Assembly: GCA_950295325.1 (NCBI GenBank)
Contig: OX485809.1
Span: forward strand, 18,926,144 to 18,990,143
Origin: Polytrichum commune
Lineage: Eukaryota > Streptophyta > Polytrichopsida > Polytrichales > Polytrichaceae
Reading direction: 5' to 3'
Length of the DNA: 64,000 nucleotides
Shown here: positions 23,661-33,960 of the stretch, piece by piece
How positions within the stretch are numbered: the stretch's first letter is position 1
How the letters are laid out: every line of letters starts with the position of its first letter
Notes under the pieces: generated by a model
The model's input: only the letters and a program-made list of their open reading frames with translations
Database searches by the model: none
What the model was told of the DNA's origin: nothing
Program-made: the position numbers and the translations under genes

Positions 23661-24950
23661 TTAGAGTGGAGGCACCTATAACCAATCACTTAAGAGATTC
23701 TATGCTAAATGTGGAGAAATATAAGGCAATGCAATTTTTTCCCGTGTAGGAGGATAGAAATAAGGAGGACTCCAATTTTTTGGTAATTTTATTTCTTAGA
23801 TTGAAACTACTGTGAATTTTACAACCAAAAGTTGGCCGGAACATATTACCGATGTCTAGAGTCTGCCATAACCACTCAATTTAACTGCTCATTCCTCCTC
23901 ACTCTAGTACCTCGGGGAGGTGACTATCGGAATTTAGAAACCACGTGAGATAAAAAAATAAGATCAATTTAATTCGTTGAGGGTAAAAATTATAAATTCG
24001 TTAGATCTACCATAGCATTGGAAATATGTCCCCTACATGATTATATGTAGAATAGGGTGGTGAATAATTCATTTATTTTAGTAATTAGTAGAAAAAAAAG
24101 TTTTAGATATTGGATCCTCCTAAAAGTGTGTAGTAGGGCTTTTGTATTTAGCTTTCTTGTATTTGATAGCAATTTTTTTGGAGTAGGTAGTTGTGCAAAA
24201 TTCTATGTCTTGTCACAACTGATTGTAATTTTTGTTTTGTTCTATCCGTGTTTACAACTTGTCTATATTAGCTTGTATATGTTGTTATCTCCATGTTTAT
24301 TGGTAACCCTTTAACTAGTACCCAAATGCTATTTGGTTGTGTTTTGAATGGTACTTTAAACGATTTAGGATTGGTATAACTAATTGAATGACAATATGGA
24401 TGGTATAGAATGTTTGTTGCTCATATACTCGATTTTGCAATGCTATAGTATTCCATCCACTATTTGGTACTTGTACGATTTATATAAAAAATGGTGCCAG
24501 AAATTAGCCTCTTTAAATAATTACAAATAAATATAGGGTGCTAAAAATATGTCAAAATAGCTTTATATCTAAAAATAGGGCAGGAAAAAAATATTGAGAG
24601 GTGCATAAATATCCCCCCATTAAATGGCCCATTATCTCACGTGGTTACAAAACAGAAGAGGTTGTGATCGCCCCGAGTCTAGTACTCAAAAACTAAGACA
24701 TGTGTCATGGCATTATTGGTGTTATGACAGACTCTAGACATTGGTAATATGTTCGGGCCAATTTTTGGCTTCAAAATTCACAATGATTTCAATCTAAGGA
24801 ATAAAATTACCAAAAAAATTGTAGTCCTCCTGATTCTATCTTCCTACATGGGAAAAATTTGTAGCACCTTATACTTCTCCAAATCTGGCACAAAATCTCT
24901 TACGTGATTGGTTATGGGTGCCTCTACTCTAATCTTACCTACACTTTTGA
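23661..24950. repeat. ~1.3-kb foldback element with ~300-bp inverted arms
   Basis: 23661-23958 and the reverse complement of 24628-24950 share long runs such as CATAACCAATCAC, TTGGTAATTTTATT, ACATATTACC, TGTCTAGAGTCTG and ACCACGTGAGATAA, roughly 80% identical by eye. The ~660-bp spacer has no convincing gene. Likely a foldback or long-TIR non-autonomous element. Confidence 0.65.
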
Positions 24951-26658
24951 ATTTTTTTGCTCAAGTAATTTGGGTAAACTTATGCTAGTTGAGGATTTTG
25001 TACCTCTAGAAGACACAAAAGATAAACATAGTGACCATGGCCTGATAGTAAAGGTAATCATGCATATTACGGTATGTGGGTGTTATGTGGTTATTTTTCT
25101 TGATTGGGCACATGTATTTAATTGGTGTGTGGTTAGGTGAGGATTGAAGGCAATCTACTTTTTGTTGATGTTATCATAGATTTGCTAATGCAACGCAAAT
25201 TTGAAGGCAATTTTTTATTAATAGAAAGGTGGAGAACAAGGAAAATGGACCGAAAAACACTTGCATACCTTAAGTCTTATTGATTTGTTCACCAAGTCCG
25301 TGCCTTTGAGTTGGGTCTTTTGTGTAGTGCCAAATCCACATTGCATTGGTTTTTTTCAACAAAAAGGTTCATGAGATTAGTGGGATGGTCACGTCTTCTT
25401 TAAATCTTGACCAATTCTTGAATATGAAAGACCCATGACATTCAACAAAGTAATGTTGACCCATTTAAAAGTTTCAAAAAGGGACATAGGTGGTGGCATG
25501 TTGAGTGGATGAAGCAAGGATGGCATGGGCGCAATGGGCCAAGATGACATTGTCTGAGTGAAGCCTTTAGTTTAATCAATTACTTTACTCACTACAAGAG
25601 GGGGTATGACAATTACTCCATCTTTCTAATCACGATTCAACTTTGATTGCCATAATATGGTTGAAAGACCATTGTCTTGTGAGTCAACAAATGGGGCTTA
25701 TATGTTCGCCATAATCTAAAGTGAGAATTCCCGGGCATATTCACGTGTTCGGTAAGGAGAAGTTGTAGATTACGAATGCAATAGGAGTATGGAATTAAAA
25801 CATGGTGTGAAGCTTTGTGTGATGCATTAATGCTTAAAGAAGAGATTTTTTGGTTTGGGACATATCCTTTCATTCAAAACTCATTGAAAGCCATTGCCGA
25901 TATAGGGCCATTGTCCTTTGGAGTCTAAGAGGTGAAAACCAAGATGTATGGTGAGACCATGGTCCGATGAAAGGATGAAACGTTTACATTTGCAAAGGCA
26001 CCACTAAAGTTAACAGAAAATTACACTTGTCCCTAGGGGTGGTTGGAGGCCATCAACGGATAAGACTTTATTGTCATCTTGTGAAATTTATAATTAATTA
26101 AAAGTACAAGAAGCAAATCATTAGTTTGCAAATCAATGAACATGAAGTGATATAAAATCTAATATAGAAAAACCACCTAAATTTATCATGACAATATACA
26201 TTTAAGTTATGAATCTACTTTCAAAGCAAAATGAGATCAACAACAAAGTTACATAAAACACTATATTTGGTATTTGGAGACTTTTTGTTGATTATGAGAC
26301 TATATAAGGATGCACATTTCAAAATTGGACCAGTAATGACGACTAAAAATCCCATATGTATAATGGTATGCTACTATTATTATACATAAAGGCATGGAAG
26401 TGAAAAAAAATGTGAGGCATACATGAAAATAGTTGCGTATGAAATGACAACTCGTTATGAATGGAAGGGAAGATGCGAAGAATGAATGGAAGTTGAATGA
26501 ATTAATTGGGATAGAAATACAATTATAATGGAAATACCATCAATGTCTTGAGTAACTTGGAATAGCATAGAAAGTAAGCACTTAAATATGTTCTACACCT
26601 AAGCCCATTTAGGGAGCCCGTCCCACTAGTACGCTTCTAGTCACACTAGTCCGACCCA
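24951..26658. other. Non-coding region
   Basis: No credible gene, repeat array or element end recognised. Short frames (under 80 codons) have no support. Confidence 0.5.
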
Positions 26659-27550
26659 CTATTTTTTTTTTGCGGCTAAGTCCTTTTTTTGGGCGGCCTC
26701 CATGGCTCTAAAAATCTCAGGCCCACGACTGTATCCTTGTGTGTTGCCTGGAAAGGAATATGTGTCGTTCTTGCATGTTTCAGGACGCGCTCCCGAATTG
26801 TACGAGGTGGTATTATAAGTAGAATACGAGGGCGTTTGCGAAAGGGAACGTCTTGCGCTTCTCCGGAGGGCCAGAGAATGATCGGACTCGGAAGATGCGG
26901 CCTTGAGGGCGTGCCTTGGCACTGACGAAGTCGAGGAGGGTTGGCCACCAAGCGAGCGGGGAGCCACCTGCCAAAAAACGCCATAGGAAGATAATAATAA
27001 GAACGGAGTGGGGAAAATGAGGAAGGGCGGTTTGGGATGGGCGCTCGTAAACCTCTTGGCACGCACAAACAAAGAGGAAAGCAACGGTGAATATGGGTTT
27101 AGGGACAAAGAAGGGCACCTTGGATTTGGTGACATCGATCCCGGGGACGATGGGGGCGTCGAGGAGAGCATACGAATCCGGTTGAATTGCGGCACTGTTC
27201 AGTAATGTGGGGGAAGCATGGCAAGGAGGGCCAACGACCGGGGATGGGTTTGCAGGAGGAGGAACGGGGACGACGGGGGAGGGGTCGCACCGGGTTGCTT
27301 CCAGGTGGAGACGTCGGCTCGGCCCACGACGAGCGATGGCGTCGTCCCTCGAGGGCGACACATGCCCCAAACGAACGAGCGTCCGCTTCTCCTTGGAGAG
27401 GGGGGAGGGCGACGGGGCGAACGCCCGAGGGACAACCCTGGGGGGCGGGCTGTTGACAACACCGTCGTCGACGTCCCAGGAGTAGTCCACGGCCGAGGCT
27501 GCATCCACTGCCGAGAAGTGGTAGAGTGAGGGGATCACGGAATACGTCAC
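26659..27550 (-). CDS. Small gene downstream of gene B, Pro/Ser-rich with basic C-terminus
   Basis: Exon 27550-27053 ends CAAGAG|GTTTAC; intron 27052-26968 (85 bp, TTTTGGCAG) begins with a partial palindrome B (GTTTACGAGCGCCC); exon 26967-26659 continues in phase 0 and ends A-A-K-K-K-stop. The protein is Pro/Ser-rich and then Arg/Ser-rich (R-R-S-A-R-R), suggesting a nuclear, disordered protein. The start is uncertain, and an upstream (CAA)n tract at 27640-27665 may be in the leader. No known domain. Confidence 0.45.
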
Positions 27551-27738
27551 GCCGCGGGAAGGGGAGCCTGGGGACGAGGGGGGACGGGAAAGGCCGTCGA
27601 GGACGGGGGCATCACATATGGGGGCAAACTATGGGGAACAACAACAATAACAACAACAACACAGACAACAAAGACATCCAAAAACGGATGAAGCGTTAGA
27701 TATGTGAACCAAATGATAACACGCACATACATGAAGAT

Positions 27739-28509
27739 ATTTCAAATGAGTTTATTAAATTTTGCGAGCCTCATGATGCTCTTGTATACATTATCGCGGG
27801 GGCTTAGTCCCGCATTGCCGATGGGGTTGGACCTAACAAAAAAGGGGATGCTACCGGCATGGAGGACAAGCCTTCTAAGGTACGGCGCTAGCGTATCGAC
27901 CAAAAATGCGTCCTTCCTATCTCCGGTCCACGTGTCGGGAAAGATGACGTTGCCCGGGGGGTTCAAAACGCTCTTGGCGGGGCTGTCGTCGACCAGGAGG
28001 GTGTTCTCCGGAGTAGGCCACCACCCGTGGGGGGTCCCCTGAAGCCGGGGGACGCCGCGCCAAAGTCTGGACCTTAGGACCTTGAGGAACTGTTGCCCTC
28101 GGCCTCGGCCGCCGAACTTGGGAACCGGTAGACCCTTTTCGTCGAGTAGTTCATCGCAGTCCTCTTGCCCGAGGACAAGGCAAGGGCTCGGGAGATCACG
28201 GAATAGGAAGTCGACGATGGGTTCCGTGTTCTCCATGACCATTGAGCTCCACACAATGACGTGGGCGAACTCGACAACCTCGCGAAGGAAGTCGCGCAAG
28301 CCGGGACGGGCGTGGATAGCCTTGCGGTTTATTAGGGTGTCGAGCTCGCCGTCATAGTCCCTTTCGTCGGGGTGACGGAAGGGACGCGTGGGGACCCTCG
28401 GGATGTGATCGGTGTGACACAACACCCCGTTGAGGTCAAACACGATGAACGACTTGTTTCGGGTCTGAGGTCCACTGGTGGAGGGGTTGCGACCTATCTC
28501 CGGGGGGTC
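27739..28509 (-). CDS. Gene B exon 4: FCP1/NIF-type HAD phosphatase-like domain
   Basis: Exon begins after AATCACAG (28510) in phase 0 and ends at TGA 27741-27739. HAD motifs: F-D-L-N-G-V-L (second Asp replaced by Asn, as in gene A), V-I-V-W-S-S, and L-L-V-D-D-S-P. There are 256 codons here including about 20 before the nucleophile motif. It is the C-terminal domain of a predicted ~1,611-residue protein. The Asn substitution removes the usual general acid/base of HAD phosphatases; whether it still acts or only binds phosphoprotein is unknown. Confidence 0.7.
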
Positions 28510-29100
28510 CTGTGATTAACAATTCGACTAGTTTAATGCTATGATCCAATAAAGAATTTAGCAAACATGAAGATGCAGTATGGAAAAAGACGAAGGGCGA
28601 GAACAAGGGTACATTTGCGAACGATCGTTCGTGAAAGGCCAGCAGTGACCATGCGCACCATTCACGAACGTTCATTTGTGAATGAACCCTATAGTGCATT
28701 TACGAACGGGCGTTCGTGAAGGAGATGGTCGCGGGGTGGCATCCTTTTACGAGCGTCCGTTCGTGAACGAGGCAGAAATGCACAACAGATTTGAACCCGC
28801 ATGAACATACACAAAACAACCAATGCGAGACGACGCGATTCGATGCAAAAAAATGTTTCATTTATATGAATTCCGTGAAAATTTACAGTTTGTCTCAGAT
28901 GATAATCTATCGTACAGGTTCCTAGGGCAACAAGATGCCGTGTCCTACAAAACTGGTCGACCTGAGGAAGCACGCAAAAATGGGCTATTGGAGGTCTCGG
29001 ATGCCGATGTATACAACGCGCCAAAAACACAACGCATGTGGTTAGAGATGTTACGAACGCGCGTTCGTAAATGCATGCGGTAGTCTCAAAGATGAGTTAC

Positions 29101-30543
29101 CTCGTCATCGGAGGGAGGGGCAGCGGCGCTGGATTGAGCGGCAGCTCCCTCCTCAGCGATTAACGAACGCGCGTTCGTCACATCCGCCGCCGCAGGTGCC
29201 TCAGTCTCCATTACGTCGTCAGCACGCGCCGCCTGAGACGTCTGGGTCTGCTGTATGTCGTCCTCCTCGCCACCCAGGTCGAGAGTCTCCATGTGCACGT
29301 CCCCAATGCATGCGGGGGGATGTCGGTCTTCCGCAGGGCTGTCCTCGACGTCCATCCTCTGGACGCCTGCGGTGTCACTCGGGCTCCCCTGCGTGTCCTC
29401 CACAATGACCAAGTCAGTGTGTCGCGCAGTATCATCACCCCTTGTCCTATCTAGTAAACTGGGGACGACGGTGAAAGGTGCCATGTCCGTCTGTGAAGGC
29501 AGTCCTACCCTTGGTGGGGGTGGGGTGAGGACTGTTGGACTTGAAGATTCACGAACGTGCGTTTGTAAATCCTCGTCCTCACGGATAGCCGCCGAGATTG
29601 CGTCGTGTATGTTGGCGGTGTCCGTGGGCATTGTAGGGGGTGGAGGAGTCCCCACCGGCGTTGGGTGGGGCGCTGGCTGGTAGGAATGCCCTCCCGGGAA
29701 AGGACCGTGCATGGGGTATCCCGTAGGGAATGGGAATGCTGCCTGAGGGGCCACTGCAAAGTTCTGCAGCCTGGTCAGCATCGCTTGTATGGCGTCCGTC
29801 TTCTCGTTGGAGGACTTCAGCTCCTCCTCAATTTTTCTCATTTTCCGGGCATTCTCCTCTGCAGCCGCAGCCATGTCTTCCTTCATATTCTGCTCGAGCT
29901 TTGCGTTAAGCTCGGCAACGGAAAGGGCCTCCTCCTTGACCCTCTTGTTCTTGTCGAACTCCACCCCAAGCTCGACCATAATGTCAATGTCCCCCTCGTC
30001 CTCGTCGGAGACCTCGATGATCGCCCCCTCGGGCAACTCCACGTACGGGGTCTTCTTCATCCTCCGTCGCGTGTTGCGGAACAGGTCCAACGTGGGACGG
30101 GAGCGTTGGTCGAGGACATCGAGGGTCTCCATTTTCGGGACCGCCAGCCTTTGCTTGGGGGACACTGACGTCGAACAACCTCCTGGCGTGCCGAAGGGCT
30201 CCGCGCCTGAGGTAAGCGTGGGGAGGACATCCTGGGTGGCACCCGCCGAGGATCCAGTACATCCAGCCGGGGTCCCTTGGTATTCTGAAGGCTCCCCCGA
30301 TGGGGCCAACAACCGGAGAGGAGTGACATCCAAAGCCTGGAGGATGGCATCGACGTTGACGGAGGGGCCAGGCTCGTCGTCGTCTGTTTCCATGGGCGGC
30401 ATGCCTTCATCGGCCGGCATGTTGAAGTCCGTTCTGGGCACGGACATGTCAGCTAGGTCCATCGTCAACGCTTTTGTCCTATGGAACTTGTAATCCTCCT
30501 CGTCGACGGCGTCAATATATGTGTTCACGCACAGCCCCAGCAT
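29101..30543 (-). CDS. Gene B exon 3: acidic, Pro-rich linker with coiled coil
   Basis: Phase-0 exon between TCTCAG|ATGCTG (30543) and GACGAG|GTAACT (29101). 481 codons: acidic patches, a Glu/Lys-rich predicted coiled coil (about 29780-29960), then a Pro/Gly-rich part and a Thr/Asp-rich tail. Two palindrome B copies are translated within it: 29161-29180 (gives T-N-A-R) and 29549-29569 (gives Q-T-H-V-R). No enzyme motif. It likely spaces the ParB-like and phosphatase-like ends. Antisense frames here are shadows of GC-rich coding sequence. Confidence 0.65.
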
Positions 30544-30731
30544 CTGAGATAAGAAGGCAAAGATTCAGTCATTTACGAACGCGCGTTCGTAAACATGAAG
30601 GCTTTGAGCGAGGAAATAATAAAAAAACAATTCACAAAACAATCATAAGTATCGGCTGCCCATGGTAAATTGTTTGGAGCATGCAGTGTTTACGAACGAG
30701 CGTTCGTAAAAAGTGGTGTGAGATGGTTTAC

Positions 30732-32057
30732 CATGGCCGCGTACATAAATTTGCTGCCTCCAAATACGTTGTAGACAGTCTCGCCAGTCATTGCCAAACC
30801 CTGCAATATGGAGACGTAGAACTCCATCCTCAGCTCCAGCGCCGGGAAGACAGTGTACAGAGTCTCCTGGAAGAGATCCTTTGGAGGTGGGTGAGGGATG
30901 CTGTATATCTTCTTGAATGTGTTGATCGCCTTTATGGGTGCTCGCCCATTCCTAAGCGCATTGTACGTCAAGAAGATGAGGCTCACCGCTCCCACCTGCC
31001 TGTTGCCTCTGGCCTCGTTTACGGCAACAATTCCCTCCGTCTTCGCTGGCACGTATGTGCTGTGGAAGATGTTGTACTCGAACTTGATCTTGTTCTCATA
31101 CAAATCGATGACGACGGATTGCTTCTCCTGCTCCACAATCCACAGCCATACGTGCGGCTCCCTCATGGTCGGAGATTTGTGCTCCATGAATTTCGCCATG
31201 AAAGGGTTGTAAAAAGGCTCCCCCTTCGCGCCCTGTCGCGAGGCACCGGGTATCCCTCTGAAGTCGATGACCGCGAAGGGACAACCCCTTCGATCCTCCC
31301 TGACCTCGGACCTGCTGAAGGTGCCATCCCACTTGGAAAACGTGGTCCTCTCCAGCCCCGTGGTCACCACACAAAATCTTGCCACGCCCTCGAAGGTGGC
31401 GTTCCTCTTCCTCTCCAAGAAGGAGATGTACCGTTGAATCTCTTCAGGTTCCGTTTCTGTTTTTTTTGCTCTTTTGTTTCCCTTGAGCTTCAGGACGGCG
31501 ACGTGCTCCTTCACCAGGCTGCACATTGAGGCACCGTTGATATTGTACAGCGCCTTGAACTCCTTCCATTTCGCCCAGTTGATATCTTCGTCGGCCTGGA
31601 AAAGGTGCATCTCAGGCAATAGGCCGCTAATCTCCCGCATCGCAGCGGTCTTCAGCTTCCTGTGGTCGCACCACTCTTTGATCGAGTACGTGCCGGGCTT
31701 GTGCTTTGGTCTCTTCAAAAATATCTTGGGATAAGGGATGGTCCTTCCGACGGTGTTCCCAAGAACGTGAACCGCACATCGCTGCAACTCTGATTCAGTC
31801 AGTCCTTGCAGGGCCCTAAAAAATTCCCGCAGTAGAGGCGGGGCCTCTCCGCTCTTCTCTTGAGCGTACTTCTCTTCTGTGTCTGGGTTCACCAGATCGC
31901 CCGAGCTGTGAGCGTTGAAGAACTGGGTCCACAACTCCCAGGTGTCTCTGTTGCAGCAAATCAGACGGAGCTTACCTTTGAGCTCCAGAACTGATTTGGT
32001 GCTTGTGGACTTCATATCGATGGAGGAGAATTTGTCCACCATCGCATCACAGAACGC
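30732..32057 (-). CDS. Gene B exon 2: large domain of unknown function
   Basis: Phase-0 exon of 442 codons between TTGCAG|GCGTTC (32057) and GCCATG|GTAAAC (30732). No known catalytic motif recognised. It has a Lys-rich segment near 31480 (K-G-N-K-R-A-K-K, possible nuclear signal) and ends in the ELRM...GGSK block shared with gene A. The 3' intron 30731-30544 has two palindrome B copies, and the 5' intron 32180-32058 has two more. Confidence 0.65.
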
Positions 32058-32180
32058 CTGCAACATACATACGAGGACGTCAGTGTTCAATACTAAATAC
32101 GAACGCGCGTTCGTAAGTTGGAAAATTTAGAAATTGTTTAATGCAACATATGCTTTACGAACGCTCGTTCGTAAACTCAC

Positions 32181-32528
32181 CTTCCACTGTGGAGATTGCG
32201 TCTTGGCGTTCTCCCTCTCTTTTGGCGGGCATCCGTGCGCGACCCACACGTCTCTGGCCGCCACTATATTCGCCGCCCAGGAGGCCTCGAATGCCTTGAT
32301 CTTGTTTCCGGAATTCAAAAATGTCGATATTTTGCGGAGCTTGTCCCAGTCGTCAGACCAAACCAAAAACACCTTCCAGTAGCGCAGGTCCGCCTTGAGC
32401 TCGTGCTGGAAGTTATCATCCTTTAGGATGATCTGTGACGCCTCTAGACTGTGTTGTCCATCGATTATCCAGAACTCTCCATTCTGGATTCTTGGCCAAT
32501 CCTTCTCAGTGGGGCGTGACAAAAAACC
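32181..32528 (-). pseudogene. Gene B exon 1, 3' part, cut off by the hAT insertion; DGQH ParB-like motif
   Basis: Codons resume directly after the TSD with G-F-L-S-R-P and continue to CAGTGGAAG|GTGAGT at 32181. It contains F-W-I-I-D-G-Q-H-S-L-E-A, the core of ParB/DGQHR-like N-terminal domains (usual DGQHR or DG-x-HR; here the Arg is Ser). A shadow frame runs 114 nt past the TSD into the hAT end, but those codons are transposon. Joined to 51487-50540 the frame is continuous. Confidence 0.7.
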
Positions 32529-32536
32529 CTTGGGCA

Positions 32537-32625
32537 CAGGGTTGTCTATCGCGACGTCATGACGGTGTCGTGCCGTCATGTCAGGTCGTGTCGTGACGGA
32601 CCCCTCCGTCACGACACAATAGGGT
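32537..32625 (+). repeat. hAT left TIR and subterminal repeats
   Basis: TIR CAGGGTTGTCTAT, then GTCATGACGG, GTCGTGCCGTCATG, GTCGTGTCGTGACGG and CCGTCACGACAC. Such clustered short motifs are typical hAT transposase-binding sites. Confidence 0.8.
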
Positions 32626-32809
32626 CCACGTAGGGTCAACATAGGGGGAATGGACTAGGGTGGGTAAAATACTTACCTTCTTGCCAAGGTGGCGTCCTAT
32701 GTGGCAGAAAACGCCGACGTGGATGTGCATATTTCCCTTGCCAAGTAAACCATTTTGCCATTGTGTTTAGGGTTCTGTTAAAATCAAAGTAGAAAAATAT
32801 GACTAAGGA

Positions 32810-33665
32810 GGGTGTGGGGTGGACGGTGGGGCGGACGGGAGAGGGGGGTGGTGCGGACGGCGGAGGGGGGTGGTGCGGACGGCGGAGGGGGGTGGAGCGG
32901 ACGGACGGGGGGTGGTGCGGACGGACGGGGGGTGGAGCGGACGGGGGAGGGGGGTGGTGCGGACGGGGGAGGGGGGTGGAGCGGACGGGGGAGGGGGGTG
33001 GAGCGGACGGTGGAGGGGGTGGAGCGGACGGACGGGGGTGGAGCGGACGGGGGAGGGGGTGGAGAGGACGGTGGAGGGGGTGGAGTGGACGGGGGTGGGG
33101 CGGAAGGGGGTTGGGAACGGGAGGGAGAACGCTGGAGCGGACGGGGGAACGCGGGGGCGGACGGGGGGAACGCGGAGGGCTCCGTCCGCCCCAAGTTCCC
33201 TCACGTCCGCCCCACGTTCCCCTGCCGTGCGTTCACGTTCCCACACATTTCCTAACGTCCGCACCCGTTCCCTACCGCGTTCCCCCCAGTCCGCACCCGT
33301 TCCCTCCCGTCCGCGCCCGTTCCCCCCCAGTCCGCACCCGTTCCCTTCCCGTCCGCCCACGTTCCCTTCCCGTCCGCCCCACGTTCCCTCCCGTCCGCCC
33401 CATGTTCCCTCCCGTCCGCGCTACGTTCCCCTCCCGTCCGCCCACGTTCCCCTCCCGTCCGCCCACGTTCCCTCCCGTCCGCCCCATGTTCCCTCCCGTC
33501 CGCCCCATGTTCCCTCCCGTCCGCGCTACGTTCCCCTCCCGTCCGCCCCATGTTCCCGCACGTTCCCTCCCGTCCGCGCTCCGTTCCCTTCCGTCCGCCC
33601 GAGTTCCCCTACGTCCGCCCCCTCGTTCCCTCCGTCCGCCCCCGCGTTCCCACGTTCCCCATACG
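32810..33665. repeat. G/C-rich array D1 upstream of the hAT kinase-like gene
   Basis: First part (to about 33170) is GCGGACGGGGGAGGGGGTG-type units; second part (from about 33180) is inverted, CGTCCGCCC[CA]ATGTTCCCT units of about 20-21 bp. The switch in strand makes it a large imperfect inverted repeat. Long frames here (up to 480 codons) are translations of the repeat, not genes. Confidence 0.85.
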
Positions 33666-33727
33666 TCCTTTTCGTGCCCCATGTCAAATCCGACCGGGAT
33701 CCCATAATGATTGTGCTCCCCTTTGCC

Positions 33728-33736
33728 TATATAAAG
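33728..33736 (+). promoter_or_regulatory. TATA box of the hAT kinase-like gene
   Basis: TATATAAAG lies about 60 bp after array D1 and 225 bp before the start codon at 33961. Confidence 0.6.
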
Positions 33737-33960
33737 CCGTGGGGTTTTAGTTCCCCTCACTTTCCTCTCCTCCCACCACAAAGGGACCCGAGACCTTGTT
33801 GCCGTCCCAAGGACAGCGGCACCGCGCGGGTCTCAGGGGGTTTGGGAGGGCAGGGCAAATTGTGGGGGAACCCTCGCAATTTTTTTTCCAGATTCACGCA
33901 CTCATTTCTACATTCACTCACTCCTTTTTACATTCACTCACTCACGCGGTTTTTTTCACG

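Larger units (their letters stand above)
28613..32175. repeat. Palindrome family B (TTACGAACGCGCGTTCGTAA), 3' cluster
   Basis: Copies near 28613-28635, 28662-28684, 28699-28720, 28745-28768, 29051-29070, 29161-29180 (coding), 29549-29569 (coding), 30572-30593, 30689-30710, 32098-32117 and 32154-32175. Arms TTTACGAACG/CGTTCGTAAA are conserved; the central dinucleotide varies (CG, CT, AG, TG). Several sit within 5-30 bp of splice donors, e.g. GTGAG|TTTACGAACGAGCG at 32180. Every intron of gene B seen here contains at least two. Confidence 0.9.

Noticed and set aside
29196-30493. Several plus-strand frames of 140-234 codons
   Set aside because: Antisense shadows of the GC-rich acidic exon of gene B, whose phase-0 splice sites support the minus strand.
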